A DNA stretch of 64,000 nt, taken from the NCBI GenBank assembly GCA_014526335.1, contig JACTAT010000037.1, positions 13,599,724-13,663,723 on the forward strand. Reading direction: 5' to 3'. Source of the stretch: Chrysaora quinquecirrha. Lineage: Eukaryota; Cnidaria; Scyphozoa; Semaeostomeae; Pelagiidae. The position numbers were made by a program, and so were the translations under genes. The notes beneath the pieces are model-generated. The model worked only from the letters and a program-made list of their open reading frames with translations, searched no databases and had not been told where the DNA came from. Each line of letters begins with the position of its first letter. Position 1 is the first letter of the stretch. Shown here one piece after another: positions 10,586-19,889 of this stretch.

Positions 10586-12736
10586 ATGAATAAATTTACA
10601 ATAAAACATAATAAGAAATTTAATGAAAAATTAAGAAAACTTAAATCAAGACACCCTCGTCAATTCTGGTCAATGATTAGAGACAAAAGAAAGGAATCAC
10701 TTAAAGATGTGACTCTAAACGCTTTATTCGAGCATTTCAAAAATCTTAATAAGGGCATAGATGAAAATGAAGAATTAAATGCAGACATGGAATTAAATGA
10801 AAGTAATAATTCAGATTTAGATGATTTATTTAATGAAAATGAAGTAAAGTACATTATCTCTAAGCTTAAAAATAATAAATCACCGGGTTTGGATGGAATA
10901 ATGAATGAATATCTTAAGTACAGTAGCGAGAAAGTGATTAGTATACTGACGAAAATTTTTAACATTATTGGTATAATAAAACCAATTTATAAGAATAAAG
11001 GATCGAAATCAGAAGCCAACAATTACAGGGGTATAACGCTAGTGAGCTGTTTGAGCAAGGTGTTTACTGGTTTACTAAATAGAAGAATATCCTCTTATCT
11101 AGAAAAAAATAAGTTACTAAATGAAGATCAAGCAGGCTTTCGGAGTGGTTATTCTGCTATTGATCACATTTTTAATTTGAACTTAATAATAAACTATTCC
11201 TTTGCTAGTAATAAAAAACTTTATGTTGCCTTTGTTGACTATGAAAAGGCATTTGATACAGTATGGAGAAAAGGTCTTTGGTTGAAACTGATAAATATTG
11301 GAATAAGGGGTAATTGTTTTAATGTGATAGTGAATATGTATAATAATATTAAATCGGTAATTGAAAAAGAAGGTGAATTTAGTGAAATTTTTTCGTGTAA
11401 TATGGGAGTAAGGCAGGGAGAAAATTTGTCACCCCTTTTGTTTGCAATTTTTCTTAATGATATGGAAAAATCGTTTCAAAATCTTGGGAACAAAGGTTTA
11501 GACTTTGAAATAGACGGACAGAAAATTTTCCGGTTGCATTCACTACTTTACGCAGATGACACTGTATTACTTGCTGATTCACCCGAAAATTTGCAAAAGT
11601 CTTTAGATATTTTATATAGATATAGTAGCTTATGGAAATTAAAAGTTAATGTTAGTAAAACGAAAATTATGACCTTCTCAAAAAATGGTAGGAGTAAAGA
11701 GGTTGTTTTAAATACAATGATGAGAGAATTGAAATTGTTAAAGAATTTAAGTATCTTGGTATTGTTTTTAAAAGTAATGGGCGTTTCGTGAGTGCAATGA
11801 AAGTTATCAAAAAACCAGGCAAACAAAGCCATGAGATATTTAATCTCGAGAGCTAGAGCTATTGACATGCCCGTAGACTTACAACTAAAGATGTTTGATT
11901 CTTTAGTGATGCCAATATTAACCTATGGAGCAGAGGTGTGGGGGTTTGAGAAATTAAACGTTATTGATCAACTAGAGTTAAAATTTTACAAACTAATATT
12001 GAATCTTAGAAAATCAACACCAAGTTATATGGTATATGGTGAACTAGGTCGTTCTCCTGTGTCGATAAGAATTAAATCAAGAATGATAAATTTTTGGGGT
12101 AAGATCTTAACTGGGAGACAAGACAAGCTAGTGTTTAGACTATATGAACTTGCGTTACATAAATGGGAAAATATTGGCTGGATAAAATCAATTAAGAATT
12201 TATTTGATCATACTGGTTTATCGATAATTTGGAATTCTCATGTTGTAAATAGTAGTAGGAATTTATGTAGTCTTATTGAGATTAATCTTAAAGACCAGTT
12301 TCTTCAACAATGGAATTCCGAAATGGAGTTGTCAAATAAAGGCAAAATGTACTCGAATATGAAACAAATTTTTGAAATGGAAAATTATCTAAGTCTTTTG
12401 CCGCCAAGATTATCCCAGTATCTTTGCTGGTTTAGAACTGGAAACCATAAGCTTTCTGTTGAAACGGGAAGATGGAACAAAATAGACTATGGCTTACGTA
12501 AATGTGATATGTGTACTTCAAATGAGATTGGCGATGAGTATCACACTCTCTTAAAATGTCCTGCATTTGATCGCATAAGGGATAAACTTATACCAAGATA
12601 TTTTTCTAAGTACCCTTCAAAAATGAAATTTCAAATTCTAATGTCAAAAACAAGAGACAAAAAACTTTGGGCCAATATAGCAAAATATATAAGAGAAATT
12701 TTCAGTTATAGGAAAAATAATTGTCACCTCCTGTAA
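10586..12736 (+). pseudogene. LINE reverse transcriptase, two frame shifts
   Basis: From ATG 10586 the frame carries the usual RT blocks: NNKSPGLDGI, NNYRGITLVSCLSKVF, DQAGFRSGYS, FVDYEKAFDTVWR, GVRQGENLSPLLFA and the catalytic LLYADDTVLL (near 11550). About 15 residues between RT blocks (near 10963) appear to be missing in frame. Frame shifts occur near 11720 and at an A run near 11808-11813. The second part (11831-12736) holds the C-terminal region with a TPSYMVYGELGR motif and a C-x2-C...H-x4-C zinc-like cluster near 12505-12560. The enzyme would copy the element RNA at the target DNA. As written it is not functional. Confidence 0.85.
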
Positions 12737-12768
12737 AAAGACAAAAGTAATTTCATTGTTGCAGTTTC

Positions 12769-12790
12769 TGTTGCTGTTGCTGTTGCTGTT
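12769..12790 (+). repeat. Short (TTGCTG)n microsatellite in LINE 3' UTR
   Basis: Three to four TTGCTG-like units lie directly after the LINE stop codon. It is a simple repeat with no other meaning visible. Confidence 0.6.
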
Positions 12791-12935
12791 ATCTTATGTT
12801 TCTTTGAATATTTTAGCTCTTACCGTTCTTACTTTAGTTGCTTTTTTTTTTGTTAATTAGACTTAATTTTGTTAATGAAAAACTCTAAACTGTCACTATA
12901 GTGATGTAGAGTTTACATTAATTTGCTTATTCTAT

Positions 12936-12999
12936 AAATTCATTTCATACCCCAGCTGGGGGTATGAGTAAATTTATGATGATGATGATGATGATGATG
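12936..12999 (+). other. LINE 3' hairpin and (ATG)n tail
   Basis: CATACCCCAGCTGGGGGTATG at 12946-12966 is a near-perfect inverted repeat, and its arms can extend through ATAAATT / AATTTAT. It lies immediately before an (ATG)n run. A hairpin followed by a microsatellite tail is a common 3' end for LINEs that recognise their own RNA tail, so this is the likely RT recognition end. Confidence 0.65.
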
Positions 13000-13006
13000 C
13001 ATAAAT

Positions 13007-13140
13007 CGAGGGGCGATTCACCCCTTGGAAGTCTCGTACACCTTTGCTGCAAGTCCTATTGTTTTCTTGGAAATCCCTTGGAAGTCCTTTTGTTTTAATA
13101 GAAATCTCGTACGCTTTTTCGCAGAGTGAAATGCCCCTCG
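13007..13140. mobile_element. Small hAT-like MITE, 134 bp
   Basis: The ends are CGAGGGGCGATTCAC (left) and GTGAAATGCCCCTCG (right), inverted and nearly perfect. GCATAAAT (12999-13006) and TCATAAAT (13141-13148) flank it: an 8-bp duplication with one mismatch, the length typical of hAT transposons. No coding capacity. It sits at the LINE tail/Penelope fragment boundary. Confidence 0.65.
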
Positions 13141-13147
13141 TCATAAA

Positions 13148-13393
13148 TCATGTGCTAGGAGGTTTGACAGAGGAGAACTGGTTCCACAAGTAGATTTTCT
13201 TAGGCACTTTTTATGGGCTGGTCATCACGGTTTTCAGGAGGATGTTAGTTTTAGTTTGCAAATCATTGATAGGTTGTGTGGGGACTCTAGGGTTAGAGAA
13301 GGATTTTGGCAGTTTAAGTGGATAGCTTTGCACCAAGGGGGCTTAATGTCAGACTTGTGGACTCCTAGACGTGTTATTCCCGTGTTTTCTTTA
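13148..13393 (+). pseudogene. Penelope-like GIY-YIG endonuclease end, fragment
   Basis: One open frame from 13148 reads through VPQVDFLRHF, WAGHHGF, VSFSLQIIDRL and SRVREGFWQFKW to about 13393. The combination of HHGF, a QIIDRL strand and REGFWQFK matches the C-terminal part of the GIY-YIG endonuclease of Penelope-like elements as I know the family. The N-terminal GIY-YIG half is absent. It probably belongs to the same element as the RT fragment at 10390-10568, now split by a LINE. Confidence 0.7.
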
Positions 13394-13612
13394 CTATTAT
13401 TACTATCGTCCTTTCTTCGATTTCTTATTGTTTTCCTTATGCATATATCAACGTGTCTATAAACCTGTACGTATTTTTATTGTTTTTATTATTATTTTAT
13501 CTTAATTTTATTTATTCATCATATTGTATTAGGCAGATTCCCATGTTATGTTGCTATTGTGTTGTTACCCCATTGTAATGTAGGTATTTAAGTAGGCCCC
13601 AAATCATTGTAA

Positions 13613-13685
13613 GAACAGTTACTGATGAAGATCATGGATCGAAACTTTTAAAAACATATAAGTTTCTTCATTTTCTAACTGAAAC
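13613..13685 (+). ncRNA. Hammerhead-ribozyme-like motif, degenerate
   Basis: CTGATGA (13622-13628) is followed by a possible stem II, GATC-ATG-GATC (13630-13640), and then GAAA (13641-13644). These two boxes are the conserved hammerhead core. A stem III could form between GAAACTT (13641) and AAGTTTC (13660-13666). CAGTTA just before the core has an exact complement, TAACTG, at 13676-13681, but about nine bases lie between that arm and the expected cleavage point, so the fold is imperfect. Penelope-like elements are known to carry hammerhead motifs in their LTR-like ends, and this lies about 220 bp past the GIY-YIG fragment. Confidence 0.4.
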
Positions 13686-13699
13686 TATGGAGTCTTTTG

Positions 13700-14950
13700 G
13701 GAATTTAAATAATAACCCAACCGGTTTGATTTTCAAAAAAAATCTCACCTAACCAAAAACGAGGAGTAATATTCTTTTACCCAACCATAAATCAAAACCT
13801 TTAACAAGCTTCATGAATTAATCGGTTGTATAAAAAATGATAGATAATCAAATAAGAAATAAAAATTCTGATGAAACAAAGAGTGACCTTCAAACAAAGA
13901 ATGGAAGCTGAAGAAGAAAATGAGACTGAAGATGAAGAATAGTTCTTGGACAACCTTTCTTTGCCAAGTTCAGAAAATGAACTATCATCTGATGATAGAA
14001 GTGATTGACTTCTTCAAATTAAACATTTTTATTATTATTTTAGACCCGCTCATTTAGTTTCAGATTTTTTTACCCAACCAAATTCCAGGCTGAAAATTTT
14101 TTGTACCCAACCATTTTGATGTCAAAATTTTGCTTACCCAACCCATTTCGCTTCGGTACCAACCTTTGTATAAATAATGAACGGTCCCTTATTTTTGGAT
14201 CTTTTATGGCCACCTTTTAGTAGCAAAAGTTGCTTAGTAGTTGCTTAATTTTAATCGCATCTCTTTGCTCTAAGAATAGTAAAGAGGCTAGAAAAACAGC
14301 AAAGTTTAACAATGCACAAAAAATGACTGGAATCATTTCTCCCTGCTGATATTGTTACCATTAGAGACCTTGTATTGAAAGTTAAACGGCAACCCCTCAA
14401 TGAAATGCGTCACTTAACGAGAAACACTCCGTTGATATGCGAGTTTTGACGGCAGATGAATGGAAATAGCTTCTATGTTGACCAATCCTCGATTGCTTGC
14501 AGTGATATAGGCTAAATTATCAAAATTTAAAAAGTTGCTTTGGTTTTTTTCCTGTGGTACTATACGTGTTAAGCTTTTAGGTCTTCTACATCTTGGTTGG
14601 TTTATAAGCGGTTGCTTATAAAAAAAACTGCGTGTACTCCTTAGCTAGCTTACTACTCCAATAGGGATTCAAACCATTTTAAATATAATTTCATGGATGT
14701 TTTATGTCCGCTTTAATCTCTGTAGTATGCATTACAATAACAATAATTCATGAAACTGAGCTTAATAAATAGAACAGGATTTTGAGATAAATTTCATTCA
14801 TACATTCTAATGCACAGATTAACAAAGTACAGTCCTATTAAAACGCTTATTTTATTCAATCGAAGTTAAACGAATTGTACAAAAATATTTGCTATGATAG
14901 TTTGTTTAATACAAAATTCAAAATTAGCTTATATGAAGGTTTTTTTAACA
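13700..14950. other. Intergenic, repeated ACCCAACC motif
   Basis: No gene recognised. A TTACCCAACC-like motif recurs at about 13713, 13776, 14070, 14112 and 14140, each followed by an AAA/TTT-rich stretch. This hints at a decayed repeat. TTTATT at 14851-14856 is a likely polyadenylation signal (AATAAA on the minus strand) for the coiled-coil gene just to the right. Confidence 0.5.
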
Positions 14951-14990
14951 TATACTGAGACTAAAAGTATCGAATTGTGAAAGAGCTCAT

Positions 14991-15821
14991 TTACTTATTG
15001 ATGGAAGAGTTAACAGCAAGTCCAGCTTGAGGATACTGCGGAGGAGGGGCTACTTCTCGGTTCTTTGAGTAAGACGATAACAATTCTCGTAATGTTGACT
15101 CCATGGCAATACGCTTCTTCTTTAAGTCCTCGCACACAACTTCGACTTTAGCAATCTTCGCTTCCAGAGCAACGAGAGCTGCTGAGGCAACTTCGTGCCT
15201 TCGCCTTGCCTCGTAATAGGCTCTTTCTGTCTGGCGGACTTTTTCTTCGACGAGCAAAGTAGCTTGTTGCTGTTTATCATCGCGTTTCTTTTTCAACTCA
15301 TATTCTTTCTGCTGATGTTCAAATTCAGTTCTTAACTGGTCTTCTCTGCGAGAATTATCTTGAAATTTGTGGTCTCGACGTTCGATAGTGTCTTCCAGAG
15401 ATATCACCTTCTGTCTGGCATCTGCAAGCTTGTGCTTGGTTGTTAGGTAACTTTCTTTGACAGTTTTCACATGTTGTTGAAGATTCGCGAGTTCTTCAGG
15501 AGGCACTTGGGTGATGCTCTTATTCCAATCTTTAACTCTTGTTAGATGTCCTTCTTTCTCATCCAACCTTGCTAACTCATATTTTAGTTTTTCACTACTT
15601 CTTCGAAGCTGTTCTTCTTTTTCGCCAATCTGCATTGTCAATTCGGTCATTTTCACAAATGCTGCATGATTTCTACGTCTAGCATTATCTTTAGCAGTAC
15701 GACAATCTTTTTCCTGTTGCTCAAGACCCTTGATTTCATCAGACAGGTCTTTCATTTTCCCCTTTATGGCCTGAAATGAGCCTTGTATTCCTCTATCCAA
15801 ATGTTCTGCTGTCGAAGTCAT
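14991..15821 (-). CDS. Coiled-coil protein, single exon, 276 aa
   Basis: A 276-residue open frame from ATG 15821 to a stop at 14991-14993. The sequence is almost entirely heptad-like, rich in E, K, Q and R with L, V and A at spaced positions. One helix break lies at about residues 106-110 (the VPPEE segment), and a short proline-containing non-coiled tail (APPPQYPQAG) lies near the C-terminus. There is no signal peptide or membrane segment. I do not recognise the family with confidence. It is broadly tropomyosin-like in length and composition, but the break and tail do not match a typical tropomyosin end. An AATAAA signal on the minus strand (14856-14851) lies about 135 bp past the stop. The coding exon is intact, unlike the transposon remnants around it. 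Confidence 0.75.
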   Translation of the reverse strand: MTSTAEHLDRGIQGSFQAIKGKMKDLSDEIKGLEQQEKDCRTAKDNARRRNHAAFVKMTELTMQIGEKEEQLRRSSEKLKYELARLDEKEGHLTRVKDWNKSITQVPPEELANLQQHVKTVKESYLTTKHKLADARQKVISLEDTIERRDHKFQDNSRREDQLRTEFEHQQKEYELKKKRDDKQQQATLLVEEKVRQTERAYYEARRRHEVASAALVALEAKIAKVEVVCEDLKKKRIAMESTLRELLSSYSKNREVAPPPQYPQAGLAVNSSINK

Positions 15822-15829
15822 GTTCCTGG

Positions 15830-18340
15830 TTGTATCTGTTGAAAAGTTACTAAATAGAATTGTAAAATACAGCCAAAATACAGAACAGATGGTCGAGTGC
15901 AGGACAAATTTGTGTTATCTGCCTGAGTGTTGTGATTGACCCTCTCACATAAGTAATACGAGGAATTCCTTACAAATTTGAGCCCTCTGACGGCCCTGCG
16001 CCCCAACGGCTAAGCCGTGGCGATGTTTGTAAAGGAAAACACGCAAAGCATGCCTCCCATTGACTCGACATTGCATGAGATGAGTTCTTGACCGTTTTCG
16101 TAGTGGGCAGCCTAAAAGGAAAAGATAAAACATTTTTTATTCTTTCAAGTACGACCTTGATTAACATTTTAGATTCAGCAGGAATCCAGGAATCCACCCT
16201 CTTGAATCTAAAATCGTATTTTGTTCACTTTTGTTGAACCTAACCTTAGGAATCTGAAGTGCCGCTTCTCTTTTAAAAATTTATGACATTTTATGAGTGG
16301 AGAACAAGAGTAATTGATCAATGATTATTGGTTCTTGGTTGTTGTTGCCGTTGTTGTCGTATGTGGAATAACTATGGGAATACCCTCCATTATAGAATTA
16401 TGGTCTTTACACGACACGATCACGGCTGTAGAGAAAATTGAGAAAAATCAAACGGGTTTTGTACAAAAACAAAGCAAGGGTAGACAGACAGTGACTCTAA
16501 AACATTGAATGGAAATTCTGTGCGTATTTCATAATTAGGTGGTGCACAGAAATTCTCCCAGTCCTTGAACAGCAATCATGACGAGTGTTAAGGACACTAA
16601 AAATCTTTGAGGAATGTAAAAATTGTTGATAACCTCCAAAAACAATAACAAGGGCAAACTCTTTGGAACAGCGTAAATGCGTTCCAGTTTTCTTCAATGC
16701 CATGTGTCGGCCACGCCACTGCCATTCTTACTTGCAGCGTTTTCTTGCTTAGACCACCCTAGATCTGAGTTGCTAAGCCAGCTTGCAAATTCAACTAATT
16801 ATTACGAAAAGTATAAAGTCTACACTTTTGATCAGAAAGAGTCAAGTCTTCATGATTCATGAAGACTAACTTTTATGAGCGGTCAACTGGGTTTGCGTTT
16901 CGAATTCTTGTGAGGGCTGAAGGTCAATATTGCGGGCAAATAGCCGCAGTTTTATTATTTCAATCTCATAAGCTGTCAAAGAACAAAGGAAACGTAACAA
17001 TATCCCTATGTGATAAGAACAATGAATATTGTGAGCATTTCATTGGCTTCACTGATCTTGCCTTCACTTTCACTCTTTTTCACGATCTACTAGCCAAAAT
17101 GCCTAAATGATACCTTGAAGAAATACAACATGTCATTTGAAGATGATTTCAGGAATTTATTTGTGAAGTATTTTGAAAGCTAACATAACCAAAGTTGAAA
17201 ACCAAAGCACAGACTGTCTGCTATCGTCCTGTAGGTGAGGTGACTGATTTTACATGGGACAATGAAATGAAATAGGTATAATCCCATCTTAAAACGTCTT
17301 GCAGTGATATAAACAACCAAGGAACCAAAGGCCAATTCAGTTTCTACAAAAGCATTTCAAGGGCTTGTGATAAGAATCATTTCAAGATATTCTTCCGTCA
17401 CGGGGTAAAAGGGTTGGCCGATCGATTGGTGTATTTTATTGATTATGTAGCTACAAGAAGCGGATTTTGTATTCATCAGTTTGACTATTGTTTGACTAAA
17501 ACTAAACGGATTTTCGTATTTCGATTTTTTTGTGGCGGATCACGTAGTTTGTGATATTATAAGGCGTATTACGGACTTCAGCTATCGCTTTATGATATTT
17601 GGGTCCGTTCTGTCCCGCGCGAAGAAATGACTGTGTGGTACAATTTAAGGGAACATCGAAAAATTCGCAAATTTTCGTATTTTGTTTTTCAAATCGTTCA
17701 AAAGTAGGCGTGTTTGCGTATTTGATAATAAACAAAACATTTGATCGGTGTCGATTACGATTGAGAAGCAAACTAACGAATCTATACCCATAGATGTGGT
17801 GGTGGATGCGCACGCTAGCGGTGTATTATCACCCTACATATATGAGTGATAAAGACGAAGAAACTTTCGGGGGAATCTCTCGCGTATTTGACCAAATTTT
17901 GCGATAGTTTATTCCCGCGAGTGAACCAAAAATTTTCAAAAGTTTATTATTCCGCAAAAATTTGGATTAAAATGTCGTATGCGAAATCTTATTTAAAAAG
18001 ACATGTTTGCTTGAGTTAGCTAATTCCTGCATTATGTTGATGCTGTGAAACAAAAGTTTGTTCTCGCGAAACCTGCCGTTTTTCAAGTTTTTTTTTGAAG
18101 TTACGATAGTTTCTTGCCATGATTGACTCTTGCGACGCAGTAAAGTATAGCTACATAATTGTAAGTGTTGGATGAGGTTTTTCAGGAGTGCGCTACTATG
18201 TTTGAGGTAGGGGGGAGATTTTTAAAATTCAAGGCTGGGTATTCTATGCCCCCCCTCCTGTATAGCCTCAGCTTGCCAGCTAGCTACTTAAAACTTTTGG
18301 ACTAGATTCTGACCTTGAAAAGATGAAAAGAGTAAGAAAA
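15830..18340. other. Intergenic, no supported gene
   Basis: This holds the presumed 5' flank of the coiled-coil gene and 2 kb of unassigned DNA. Short open frames at 16314-16508, 16677-17110 and 17502-17813 show no family motif, splice context or composition that I can support. They are left unannotated. Confidence 0.5.
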
Positions 18341-18371
18341 AGCTCATTTAAATCGTTTTAATTAGAGCCGT

Positions 18372-18780
18372 CAGACAAGGCTATGAATCTTTCTGGTCAG
18401 AAACTGTGAAAAACCCAATAGGGACATCAGAACAAGGAGGCAAAAAACTGCGTTCATATAATAAATTCAAGCTACGTTTTCAATCAGAACCACCGTATCT
18501 GAAAATTAAAGTTTAGATACAGTGACCATACTCTAAAAATTGAAACTGGTAGGAGAGAGGGTACATCACCGTCCTCCAGGATCTGCTTACAGCTACATAA
18601 TAAGGGCGAAGTAGAAGATGAACGTCACTTCCTTATTACTGTGATAAATATGACCATTTAAGGGAGAAACTTTACAAGACCTTGAAGATTAATTCAAGTC
18701 ACTTCGATACTCTCACTTGGGATCAAAAATTCGTATTCATCCTTTCTAACAAAAATAACGCGGCCTTTCAGCATATTTAA
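18372..18780 (+). pseudogene. LINE C-terminal remnant
   Basis: One frame from about 18372 reads AVRQGYESFWSET and KKLRSYNKFKLRFQSEPPYL, with a stop at about 18510. It then resumes with HTLKIETGRR and GEVEDERHFLITC. A frame shift follows and it continues to WDQKFVFILSNKN near 18760. The KLRTY-type, IETGR and EDE-HFL-C motifs are the C-terminal region of non-LTR retrotransposon proteins. It differs from the LINE at 10.6 kb, so it is a second family. No RT core remains. Confidence 0.75.
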
Positions 18781-18789
18781 CTTTTTATA

Positions 18790-19885
18790 TAATTTTTTTC
18801 TTGAGTTTTGACAGTTTTCTCTCTTGTTAGTTTAATCTAATCTATTCTTGTGTTACTGTTAGCTATTTTTAGCTTTGCTTGCTAATTAATATTGCTGTAT
18901 TTTATTACATGTTGCTATCCAAAAGTTTGATCCAGTACTGTATTTAATATGTTTTCATGGTTGGCGCATGCTCATCCGTTTTTGTGATTACCGTGCCGCG
19001 CCCCATCGCATCATGCAGCGTCGAAGTGTGACGGCACAGAAAATATGCCTGCGCTTGAGCGCTTGACAAACCTGTTGTTGCACGCAGCCTCTCTTTCGGT
19101 GCTTATGTCTCCATGGTAGCTTTATTTGTTTATCAATTCAATTGAATTTGATTGAATCAAAAAATGCTCCTTTGCTCCAAATCTGGCCTACTCAGCAGAG
19201 CAAAATCATTGCCAAGTAAATTTTCCAGTCATCCGTTGAGGAGACAATCTAAATGTAATGAAACGCTTTTAAGAGTCATGGCAAGTAAAGAAATAAAGTA
19301 ATGACTGAAGTAAAGGTGGGATTTTTAGATTTTTCGATTTAGATTTTTCAAACTAGCTAGGGTATCTAGACTAGGACAAACAAAGCCAGCACTGCTTGTC
19401 TCTGTACTACAAAAGGATTTATCAGCCGGCAAGAAGTCTAGAATGCAGTTTATATGGAAACAAGGTTTAGAGTAATAATAAATCTAAGAAACTGCATAAT
19501 AACCCACCACATCAAGCATAAAAACCAACCACAGTAGTGCTAATATCCACCAAAGTACGCAAAAACACCACCACAGTACACAAAAGTATACCACCACAAT
19601 AGTGCATATCCGCCACAGTAGTGTGTATAGACCTCCCTCGTGTTCTGTAGCTGCATCACACTTTGATCATGATGACAAAATTTTTTATATTTTCCAGACT
19701 GGTTGTTAATTGGTGTACAATTATGTTTGCTTATGTTTGGAAACAATTTCATTTCAATGAATGGCTTCCTCAGTAATCATGCTCTGAATCCCCTTGCTCA
19801 GCTATCAGTATGTATAGGTAAAGCAATATGTGAGATTTTTTCTCTCTCATTAGAATAACAATACAAGAAATATCAAGAACAGTAA
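18790..19885. other. Intergenic, upstream of LKAAEAR1
   Basis: No gene seen. At 19500-19640 there is an imperfect CCACCACAGTA-type repeat of five or six degenerate copies. The segment ends at the presumed 5' UTR of the gene starting at 19890. Confidence 0.5.
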
Positions 19886-19889
19886 AGTT

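Larger units (their letters stand above)
10586..12999 (+). mobile_element. 5'-truncated LINE with (ATG)n tail
   Basis: The element covers the reverse transcriptase, the C-terminal region, a 3' UTR, a hairpin and an (ATG)n tail at about 12977-12999. No endonuclease or ORF1 is present, so it is 5' truncated. It lies between two Penelope-like fragments (10390-10568 and 13148-13393), which suggests that it inserted into an older Penelope-like copy. The LINE clade is not settled; the microsatellite tail and C-terminal style suggest the broad CR1/L2/RTE group. Confidence 0.8.

Noticed and set aside
16314..17110. Three short plus-strand frames as exons of one gene
   Set aside because: I could not find matching splice signals or any family motif.
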